This document shows, piece after piece, positions 19,520 to 26,585 of a stretch of DNA of 64,000 bases. The stretch covers positions 124,001 to 188,000 of the forward strand of contig NZ_JAAOLX010000008.1 of the NCBI RefSeq assembly GCF_011601265.1, written 5' to 3'. Below the pieces are notes generated by a model. The model was not told the DNA's origin and did no database searches. It saw only the letters and a list, made by a program, of their open reading frames with translations. Source of the DNA: Iodobacter violaceini. Lineage in GTDB: Bacteria; Pseudomonadota; Gammaproteobacteria; Burkholderiales; Chitinibacteraceae. The stretch's first letter is position 1. Each line of letters begins with the position of its first letter. The translations under genes were made by a program, and so were the position numbers.

Positions 19520-19987
19520 ATGCAAGGCAAACAAAATGTTATTGCTGGCTTAAAAGAGCTGCTCGTCACCGAGCTCACCTCTGTTGATCAATACTTTGTG
19601 CACAGCCAGATGTATCACAACTGGGGCTACAGCAAACTTTATGAGCGCATTGATCACGAGCGTCAGGATGAGATTGGCCACTCCACTCTGCTGATTGCCC
19701 GTATTTTATTTTTGGGTGGCATCCCCGATGTAGCCGGGCGCGACGCACTGCGAATTGGCGCAGATGTCCCTGCCATGCTGCAAAATGATTTACTGACTGA
19801 ATACGATGTAGCCGCCGCACTGAAACGAGTTATCGCCATTTGCGAGCAGGAGCAAGACTATGTCAGCCGTAACATGCTGGTTAAACTTCTGGACGACACC
19901 GAACAGGATCACGCCCACTGGCTGGAGCAACAGCTTGGCCTGATCAAAGCCATAGGCCTGCCAAACTATTTACAAACACAGCTCTAA
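19520..19987 (+). CDS. bfr: Bacterioferritin, ferroxidase-type subunit lacking the heme methionine
   Basis: A 155-residue bacterioferritin. Ferroxidase ligands Glu18, Glu51, His54 and Glu94 are present, and the E-x-x-H pair is kept as Glu128/His131 (one-residue insertion relative to E. coli). The heme-ligating Met52 is replaced by Ile (DEIGHS). With the preceding gene it forms a complementary pair, as described for two-subunit bacterioferritins of Neisseria and Pseudomonas. RBS AAGGAAG precedes the ATG; a terminator follows. Confidence 0.95.
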   Translation: MQGKQNVIAGLKELLVTELTSVDQYFVHSQMYHNWGYSKLYERIDHERQDEIGHSTLLIARILFLGGIPDVAGRDALRIGADVPAMLQNDLLTEYDVAAALKRVIAICEQEQDYVSRNMLVKLLDDTEQDHAHWLEQQLGLIKAIGLPNYLQTQL

Positions 19988-20003
19988 GCTTTTTTGCATT
20001 AAT

Positions 20004-20044
20004 AAACAGCCGCCCACTGCATTGCATGAGCGGCTGTTTTTTTG
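20004..20044 (+). terminator. Terminator of the bacterioferritin operon
   Basis: A 10-bp stem (AAACAGCCGC, 20004-20013, with GCGGCTGTTT, 20030-20039) around a 16-nt loop, followed by a T-run. Confidence 0.85.
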
Positions 20045-20180
20045 CCATGCCACCCAATCTGACAAATAGTTCACCTTTTACCCGCCCCCATCCAACAAAC
20101 TGACCATACAACTTAAGCCGTCAGCTATAAAACAGAGCGCATTTGATACAAACGCTCATCCAACACGCGGGAGTCTGTTC

Positions 20181-21242
20181 ATGCCCCTCAAGCCTTTTAT
20201 TATGCTGGATGCAATGGCCGACCTCACCAGTCTGGATGACAGAGACGCACTTTTAATCAGCCTTGGCATCAGCCTGCAAGAAATATTCGATTTAGAACGG
20301 GTCGATTTTTATCATTGCCGCCCCGGCACGGAGCACTCTCAAGCCGGCTGGCAAATCAAAAAAACACTGAGCCTGTCTAATGGAGAAATTCAGCAAGCGT
20401 GGCAATGGAGGGCGCAAAACACCCTGAACAGCGATTCTGATGACTTTGACCCTCTCCTTAAAAGCGCTCTTTCCGACTTAAACACTGCGGAGAGCATCCA
20501 CTTCCGTCTGGTACGCACGCTTAAAATGAACGATCAGCCCCATGTTTTAATCGACTGTCAGGGCAAACATCTTTTTAAGCAGACAGATTTGCGCGCCCTG
20601 CAAGGCATGACCCGCATCTATGAAAACCATTTATCCCTGCTTAAATACAGTGAAACAGATACGCTTACAGGCTTACTTAATCGAAAAACACTGGAACGCC
20701 AATTCCAGAAAATCATGGGCTTACAAGAAAAAATGCCCGCCATCAGCATCGGCGACACCCCTGCGGAAGAAGACAGTAACCGGCGAAGCCAGCAAGAGGA
20801 TGATTCCTATTTTTTAGCCGTGATGGACATTGACCACTTTAAGCGTATCAATGATCAGTTTGGTCATATCTATGGCGATGAAGTGCTGCTGCTGATTGCA
20901 CAGCTGATGCAGGCAAGCTTTCGCAGCGGCGATTACTTATTTCGTTTTGGCGGGGAAGAATTTGTGATCCTGATGGGCCCGCAGGGTGAAAGCAACGCCT
21001 TTTTTGCAGTTGAGCGTTTCCGGGAAAAAGTAGAGCAGACAACCTTCCCCCAGGTGGGTCAGGTCACCATCAGCATTGGCTTCACCCGGCTGCTTCATTC
21101 CGAGGTACTTAGCACGGTACTTGGCCGGGCGGATGAAGCGCTGTATCAGTCAAAAAGTAATGGCCGCAATAAAGTCACCATTGCCCCGGTTGATGCGCTT
21201 AACCTTCATCACCCCGTAAACGGAAGTATTGAATTATTTTAA
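20181..21242 (+). CDS. GGDEF-domain diguanylate cyclase
   Basis: A 353-residue predicted c-di-GMP synthase. The N-terminal part (about 1-155) looks like a divergent GAF-type sensory domain without membrane segments. The GGDEF domain starts at DTLTGLLNRKTLERQF and carries DIDHFKRINDQFGHIYGD and the active-site GGEEF (near residue 257). An RSGD five residues before GGEEF fits the inhibitory I-site RxxD. A hydrophilic insert of about 25 residues sits between the first helix and the DIDHFK strand. RBS GGGAG precedes ATG 20181. Cytosolic signal input is unknown. Confidence 0.93.
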   Translation: MPLKPFIMLDAMADLTSLDDRDALLISLGISLQEIFDLERVDFYHCRPGTEHSQAGWQIKKTLSLSNGEIQQAWQWRAQNTLNSDSDDFDPLLKSALSDLNTAESIHFRLVRTLKMNDQPHVLIDCQGKHLFKQTDLRALQGMTRIYENHLSLLKYSETDTLTGLLNRKTLERQFQKIMGLQEKMPAISIGDTPAEEDSNRRSQQEDDSYFLAVMDIDHFKRINDQFGHIYGDEVLLLIAQLMQASFRSGDYLFRFGGEEFVILMGPQGESNAFFAVERFREKVEQTTFPQVGQVTISIGFTRLLHSEVLSTVLGRADEALYQSKSNGRNKVTIAPVDALNLHHPVNGSIELF

Positions 21243-21267
21243 GCCAGCAGTTCTGCCTGATTTAATC

Positions 21268-21298
21268 AAAAAACGGAGGCCTCAGCCCCCGCTTTTTT
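21268..21298. terminator. Bidirectional terminator between the GGDEF gene and dut
   Basis: An imperfect hairpin with six A before and six T after a GC-rich stem (CGGAGGC/GCCCCCG) and a CTCA loop, located between convergent genes. Confidence 0.7.
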
Positions 21299-21315
21299 GA
21301 CAAGGCTTAAACAGC

Positions 21316-21765
21316 CTAGTGCTTGCCTGTACTGCCAAAGCCACCTTCGCCACGGTCTGACCCGGCAAACTCATCGACCAGATTAAATTCCACCTGCACC
21401 ACAGGCACAATCACCAGCTGGGCGATGCGCTCCATAGGCTGAATTGTGAAAGGCACCTGGCTGCGATTCCATACTGAAACAAAAATTTGCCCCTGGTAAT
21501 CTGAATCAATCAGCCCGACTAAGTTACCCAACACAATACCGTGCTTATGGCCAAGGCCGGAGCGAGGCAAAATCATTGCGGCAAGGCCCGGGTCGTCCAA
21601 ATGCAGCGCCATACCCGTTGGCACCAGCTGGGTCGCCCCTGGAGCCAGCTCCATCGGCACATCAAGGCAGGCACGTAAATCAAGGCCAGCGGAGCCTTTG
21701 GTGGCGTATTGCGGCAAGTTTTCTTTCAATCTGCCATCTAAAATCTTTACATCAATTTGAGACAT
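21316..21765 (-). CDS. dut: dUTPase
   Basis: Hydrolyses dUTP to dUMP and pyrophosphate, keeping uracil out of DNA. The 149-residue trimeric-type enzyme has [10 protein letters not shown] (motif 1), [11 protein letters not shown] (motif 2), [13 protein letters not shown] (motif 3), [11 protein letters not shown] (motif 4) and the C-terminal [10 protein letters not shown] (motif 5). Start ATG 21765 ([10 protein letters not shown]) is family-like; the frame is open 13 codons further into coaBC. It follows coaBC by 4 bp, a conserved coaBC-dut pairing. Confidence 0.96.
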   Translation of the reverse strand: MSQIDVKILDGRLKENLPQYATKGSAGLDLRACLDVPMELAPGATQLVPTGMALHLDDPGLAAMILPRSGLGHKHGIVLGNLVGLIDSDYQGQIFVSVWNRSQVPFTIQPMERIAQLVIVPVVQVEFNLVDEFAGSDRGEGGFGSTGKH

Positions 21766-21769
21766 TTTC

Positions 21770-22951
21770 TTACCTTTTTTGATAAAGCCGCGCGATATGG
21801 GCAATTAAACGGCGCGCCACGTCGAGCTTGGGGGCGCGAGTTAAACGGGTTTCGCCGTCATCATCAAGCAAAATAATTTCATTTTCATCCGCGCCCATTG
21901 CGTTCTGCACTAAATTTGCAGCCAGCAGCGGCAGTTTTTTGCGCTTACGCTTGGCTTCTGCATACTCCAGCAAGTTTTCAGATTCAGCAGCAAAGCCCAC
22001 ACAAAATGGCGGATTCTCCCTTGCTGTAATATTGGCCAGAATATCCGGATTAGGGCCCAGCTCCAGGGTAAGAATGTGCGCGTCTTTTTTAATTTTTTGC
22101 TCAGAAGGGTTAAGCACATAGTAATCAGAAACGGCCGCCACACTGATAAAGATATCAGCCTCTTCTACTTCGGCATTCACCGCCTGCAGCATTTCCTCAG
22201 CGCTCACCACATCAATGCGGCGGCAGCCCAGCGGCACAGGCAAGGTGGTTTCACCAGAGACCAGCACCACATCAGCGCCAGACTCCCAAGCCGCACGGGC
22301 TATGGCATAGCCCATTTTTCCAGAGCTGCTGTTGGTAATGCCACGCACGGCATCGATACGCTCAAAAGTTGGCCCTGCAGTAATCAATACGCGTTTGCCA
22401 GACAGTAATTTCAGCTGAAAAAATGCATCAATATGCTGCAGCAACGCTTCAGGCTCCAGCATCCGGCCAAGGCCCACTTCACCGCAGGCCTGCTCGCCCT
22501 CGCCAGGGCCCAGAATATGTACTCCATCTGAAATCAGCTGCGCCACATTGCGCTGATTAGGCGGGTTTTCCCACATTTGCCGGTTCATAGCAGGCGCCAA
22601 TAACAGCGGGCAATCTCTGGCAGCCACCAAAGTAGACAGCAAATCATCGGCAAAGCCATTGGCTACTTTCGCCATAAAATCGGACGTTGCCGGCGCCACC
22701 ACAATGGCATGTGCGCCACGGGTTAAATCAATATGCGCCATATTATTCGGTGCGCGGCCATCCCACAGATCAACAAACACAGGGCGGCCCGATACCGCTT
22801 GAAAGGTCACCGGCCCGACAAATTTTGTTGCGGCTTCAGTCATCACCACCTGAACTTCATAAGACGCTTTAATTAATAAGCGAACAAGTTCAACTGATTT
22901 ATACGCGGCCACGCCACCGGTTACCCCAAGTACGATGCGTTTTTGGCTCAT
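21770..22951 (-). CDS. coaBC: Bifunctional phosphopantothenoylcysteine decarboxylase/synthetase
   Basis: Catalyses two coenzyme A steps: ligation of cysteine to phosphopantothenate (CoaB) and decarboxylation (CoaC). The 393-residue fusion has the flavin-binding CoaC half first ([45 protein letters not shown]), then the CoaB half from about residue 190 with [18 protein letters not shown] and SGKMG, then the DVVSAEEM region and KIKKD. Length is standard. Confidence 0.96.
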   Translation of the reverse strand: MSQKRIVLGVTGGVAAYKSVELVRLLIKASYEVQVVMTEAATKFVGPVTFQAVSGRPVFVDLWDGRAPNNMAHIDLTRGAHAIVVAPATSDFMAKVANGFADDLLSTLVAARDCPLLLAPAMNRQMWENPPNQRNVAQLISDGVHILGPGEGEQACGEVGLGRMLEPEALLQHIDAFFQLKLLSGKRVLITAGPTFERIDAVRGITNSSSGKMGYAIARAAWESGADVVLVSGETTLPVPLGCRRIDVVSAEEMLQAVNAEVEEADIFISVAAVSDYYVLNPSEQKIKKDAHILTLELGPNPDILANITARENPPFCVGFAAESENLLEYAEAKRKRKKLPLLAANLVQNAMGADENEIILLDDDGETRLTRAPKLDVARRLIAHIARLYQKR

Positions 22952-23186
22952 TGCTAAGCGCTCTCTTCATTTAGTCACAGACGATAGTTTAACTGAGGAT
23001 AGACCATAAGTACTGTTGGATAGGAGTAAGCCGGTACAAGGCACTTGAGGCAAAGAGGCTGAGCCTTCCTGACACATCTCTTGAGCGGCCTTCAGCCAGC
23101 CAAAATAGAGCGCTAAACCTCAAGCCACAGAAAAAACGCTGGCACAGATTCCACCGAAATCACCATCACATGATTAAGCTTTTTTC

Positions 23187-24299
23187 TCAAGCAGGCTGCT
23201 GCTGGGTGGTGCAATGAATCCCGCCGCCGCCTGCGGCTATCGCATCAATATTAAGCTGCACTATTTCACGTTTCGGGAATAAATCGCGCAGGGTATCGCG
23301 TGTATTTTTATCCGCCCTGGCATCACCAAATTCAGGGGCAATCACAGCGTGATTACACACATAAAAATTAATATATCCTGCCGCAAAATCTTTACTTTCA
23401 AATTTTTTACGCAAAGAAGATGGGCCTTGCAGCACCACTACTTTTAGCTTACGCCCTTTGGCATCGGTGGCTTTACGCAGTATTTCCAGGTGGCGTTTGG
23501 TCACAACATGATCATAAGAAGAAGGATCTGCATCAAAACCTGCCACCACCACACCGGGGCTGGTAAAGCGTGCGTAAAAGTCGGTATGCCCATCGGTAAT
23601 ATCACGCCCAGCAATACCAGGCAGCCAAATGATTTTGCTGACGCCAAGCAAACGTTTCAGCCCGGCCTCGCACTGGGCCTTGCTCAACATGGGGTTACGA
23701 TTAGCGTTAAGCACGCAGCTTTCGGTGATAATGGCCGTACCCTCGCCGTCCACCTCAATGCCACCCCCTTCTAAAGTCAAGCGTGTTTCCAGCATTTTTG
23801 TTTTGCTATATTGCCCGACAAAACCGGCTACTTTTGCATCTCGCTGATACGCCTGTTTATTGCCCCAACCATTAAAATTAAAATCAACCGCAGCCATTTG
23901 CCCTTGCCTGTTGCGGACAAAAACTGGCCCTGAATCACGGATCCATAAGTCATCTACCGGCTGCACAATCAATTTAACCCGGCTGCTGCATTTACTCGCA
24001 GCCACATCATAATCTTCCTCACGCACCAGCATATTCACGGGTTCAAAAGCAGAAATAGCGGTGGCAATGGTGGCCAGATTATCCTGTGCAGCAGAGGTCA
24101 AACGCTTTCCCCATATCTCTTCACTTGGGCCAAAAGCCATCCAGGTTGCAGCATGTGGCTCGCCTTCATCGGGCATAGTCCAGCCTCCTTCATCTGCTGC
24201 AGCAAAAATTAATTCATTGAAGGGCGCTGCCATTGTCCCTGCCAGCAACAGCCCGGAGCCTAATAAGCTTCGCTTTAGAAAAGTACGCCGTGTTGTCAT
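23187..24299 (-). CDS. Tat-exported agmatine deiminase-family protein
   Basis: A 370-residue member of the porphyromonas-type/agmatine deiminase family, which converts agmatine to N-carbamoylputrescine and ammonia. Active-site segments are RDSGPVFVRN, LEGGGIEVDGEG, DGHTDFYARF and GGGGIHCTTQQ with the catalytic Cys363. The N-terminus is a twin-arginine signal (TRRTFLKR, hydrophobic stretch to about 37), so the enzyme is predicted to be periplasmic, unlike the usual cytosolic AguA. ATG 24299 is preceded by AAGGAG. It is the downstream member of a tandem pair, 24 bp after its paralogue. Confidence 0.88.
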   Translation of the reverse strand: MTTRRTFLKRSLLGSGLLLAGTMAAPFNELIFAAADEGGWTMPDEGEPHAATWMAFGPSEEIWGKRLTSAAQDNLATIATAISAFEPVNMLVREEDYDVAASKCSSRVKLIVQPVDDLWIRDSGPVFVRNRQGQMAAVDFNFNGWGNKQAYQRDAKVAGFVGQYSKTKMLETRLTLEGGGIEVDGEGTAIITESCVLNANRNPMLSKAQCEAGLKRLLGVSKIIWLPGIAGRDITDGHTDFYARFTSPGVVVAGFDADPSSYDHVVTKRHLEILRKATDAKGRKLKVVVLQGPSSLRKKFESKDFAAGYINFYVCNHAVIAPEFGDARADKNTRDTLRDLFPKREIVQLNIDAIAAGGGGIHCTTQQQPA

Positions 24300-24323
24300 T
24301 TTATTACTCCTTAACAAACAGAT

Positions 24324-25454
24324 TTATGCCGGCTCTTGCTGCGTAATGCAATGAATCCCCCCGCCACCTGCGGCAATCGGATCAATATTAATTTGCACCA
24401 CCACCCGCCCCGGAAAAAGAGATTGCATTTGCAGCCTGACCGTTTCATCCGCCATGGCATCACCAAATTCAGGAATAAACACCGCCCCGTTCGCCACATA
24501 GAAATTAATATAACCCGCGGCAAAATCTTTATTTGCGTATTCCGGCCGAACTTTCACAGGGGCCTCAAGCACATGCACCTGCAAAGGCCGGTCATCGGCA
24601 TCGGTGGCGGCACGCAAGATCGCCAAATGTTGCTGAGTCACGGCGTAATCAAAAGAGACGGGGTCCGTTTCTAAACCACAAACCACCACACCAGGCTGGG
24701 TAAAACGCGCGTAAAAGTCGGTATGTCCGTCGGTAATATCCTTGCCCGCAATCCCTGGCAACCAAATTACCTTGCGAATGCCCAACAGCGTTTTAAGTTC
24801 GGCCTCGCAAGCCGCCTTGCTCAAGCCGGGGTTGCGATTGGCATTCAAAACGCAGCTTTCGGTGATAATGGCCGTGCCTTTGCCATCTGCCTCGATCCCA
24901 CCGCCTTCCAGCACCAGCTTAGTACTGAGCATTCTGGTGCCCGCCTGGCCTGTGATCGCGGCAGCGACCTGAGCATCCTTGCTAAACGCCTGCTTCTTAC
25001 CCCAGCCATTAAAGTTGAAATTGACACCTGCCCTTTCCCCCTGAACATTCCTCACAAAAACAGGGCCGGTATCACGCAGCCATAGATCATCTAAATCCTG
25101 CACAATCAACCTCACCTTTGGGTTCAGCTTCTGTTTTGCCAAGGCAAGATCCTGCTGACGCACCAGCATATTCACTGGCTCGTACTGCACAATGGCATTG
25201 GCGATGCGGGCCAGTGTATCTTGCACCGGCCCTTGCAATGAACGCCCCCAAATCGCTTCATCAGCAATAAAAGCCATCCATGTAGCCTTATGCAGCCTCC
25301 CCTCATCCGGCATCAGCCAGGCCATAGGCGGGGCTATCGGGGCAATCGCACCACTGTCTCCACCGCCACCACCGCAGGCACTCAGCAATGGCCCAAGGAA
25401 TAGAAGGCTGCCCCCCTGAAAACAACGATTCAAGAATAAACGACGGGTGTTCAT
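24324..25454 (-). CDS. Tat-exported agmatine deiminase-family lipoprotein
   Basis: A 376-residue paralogue of the next gene with the same active-site blocks (LRDTGPVFVRN, LEGGGIEADGKG, DGHTDFYARF, GGGGIHCITQQ; catalytic Cys369). The N-terminus combines a twin-arginine motif (TRRLFLN) with a lipobox LSAC (Cys27) followed by a glycine run, so it is predicted to be a Tat-exported lipoprotein. Peptidylarginine deiminase activity is an alternative within the same superfamily. It diverges from a LysR regulator across about 160 bp. Confidence 0.87.
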   Translation of the reverse strand: MNTRRLFLNRCFQGGSLLFLGPLLSACGGGGGDSGAIAPIAPPMAWLMPDEGRLHKATWMAFIADEAIWGRSLQGPVQDTLARIANAIVQYEPVNMLVRQQDLALAKQKLNPKVRLIVQDLDDLWLRDTGPVFVRNVQGERAGVNFNFNGWGKKQAFSKDAQVAAAITGQAGTRMLSTKLVLEGGGIEADGKGTAIITESCVLNANRNPGLSKAACEAELKTLLGIRKVIWLPGIAGKDITDGHTDFYARFTQPGVVVCGLETDPVSFDYAVTQQHLAILRAATDADDRPLQVHVLEAPVKVRPEYANKDFAAGYINFYVANGAVFIPEFGDAMADETVRLQMQSLFPGRVVVQINIDPIAAGGGGIHCITQQEPA

Positions 25455-25612
25455 CTTTTACACTCCTTACTTTTTTGCCTTATTTTTACAAGGCTTAAAA
25501 CAATATGAACTCAAGCATCAATCGCGATATGCCAGACAGGGAAACATTGTGCATTCATGGCATACTTGACGAATACTGATATTTATTGCCACAACCAATT
25601 AGGTTTTCTCAT

Positions 25613-26512
25613 ATGTCTGCCCAGCGCATTCCTTCGCTCAAGCTTTTGATCGGTTTTGAAGCAGCTGCCCGCCTCGGGCATTTTTCGCGTGCAGCAGACG
25701 AGCTTTGCCTGTCGCAATCGGCGATCAGCCATCAGATCAGTGATTTAGAAAAACAACTGGGCCAGCCGCTGTTTCACCGGGTTGGCCGTGGCGTAGAGCT
25801 CACCGTGGCGGGTGAAGTACTGCAACGCAGCGTGCGGCAATCGATTGATATGTTACAAAATGGTTTAGACAACATCGCCACCTACCTTGATCCGGGCCTT
25901 GTCACCCTTGTTTGCCCCGCCCCACTCTTGCACGGCTGGCTACAGCCTAAACTGGACCTCTTACAAGCGGCTCTGCCTGATCTTTGCCTTGTGCTCTCTT
26001 GCGATGAAACAGCGCGTTTTATTGATGAAGTGGATGTTGATATCGCGATTGGCGACCGGCCGATTCAAGAGGCGGGCTTAGCGGAGCGCCTTTTTTTGCA
26101 GGATGAATGGATTACCGTCTGCTCCGCTGCGCTTGCCCGGCAACTGGCAGAGCTGCCGCTGGCACAGCATTCTTTGCACACTGGCCTGTTGTGTTTAGAA
26201 AGCATGCTGACAAATGACCGCACGGCAGGGCTGTTTCGCGGGCAGTTTGGGCATCTGCGTAAAAAAGCCATTTACGACGACCCTCGTCTGCTGCTCGATG
26301 CTGTATTACGCGGGCGGGGCATCGCCTGCCTTCCCCGCCTGCTGGCCACGGATAATTTAGACCAGGGACGCCTCGCCATCCTTACCGATTACCCTTGCCT
26401 GAACGGCCCTGGCTGGTGGATATCCAAGGTGGCGGGTCAGCCGCGGGCAGAGATTGTGCAGCAAGTATTTGATTGGTTATTGCTGCAGGCATTTTCCACT
26501 ACTGCGCAATAG
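25613..26512 (+). CDS. LysR-family transcriptional regulator, GcvA-like
   Basis: A 299-residue regulator with an N-terminal winged helix: AARLGHFSRAADELCLSQSA, then ISHQISDLEKQLGQPLFHRV. The effector domain lies at about 90-299, and the N-terminal pattern resembles the GcvA branch. ATG 25613 (MSAQRIPSLK) is preceded by AGG; a TTG at 25586 would add 9 residues. It is divergent from the two deiminase genes, the classic LysR arrangement, so it probably controls them. Inducer unknown; agmatine or a related guanidino compound is inference. Confidence 0.9.
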   Translation: MSAQRIPSLKLLIGFEAAARLGHFSRAADELCLSQSAISHQISDLEKQLGQPLFHRVGRGVELTVAGEVLQRSVRQSIDMLQNGLDNIATYLDPGLVTLVCPAPLLHGWLQPKLDLLQAALPDLCLVLSCDETARFIDEVDVDIAIGDRPIQEAGLAERLFLQDEWITVCSAALARQLAELPLAQHSLHTGLLCLESMLTNDRTAGLFRGQFGHLRKKAIYDDPRLLLDAVLRGRGIACLPRLLATDNLDQGRLAILTDYPCLNGPGWWISKVAGQPRAEIVQQVFDWLLLQAFSTTAQ

Positions 26513-26585
26513 AAAATGTCACATTAATGAAAAACCTGCGTCACTTTAGGAAACTATGATCCCCTACTTTTTGTAAGGATCTGAG

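Noticed and set aside
26515-26545. Possible Pho box upstream of the phospholipase
   Set aside because: Two GTCAC motifs are 22 bp apart, but the intermediate repeat at 11 bp is missing, so the match is too weak.
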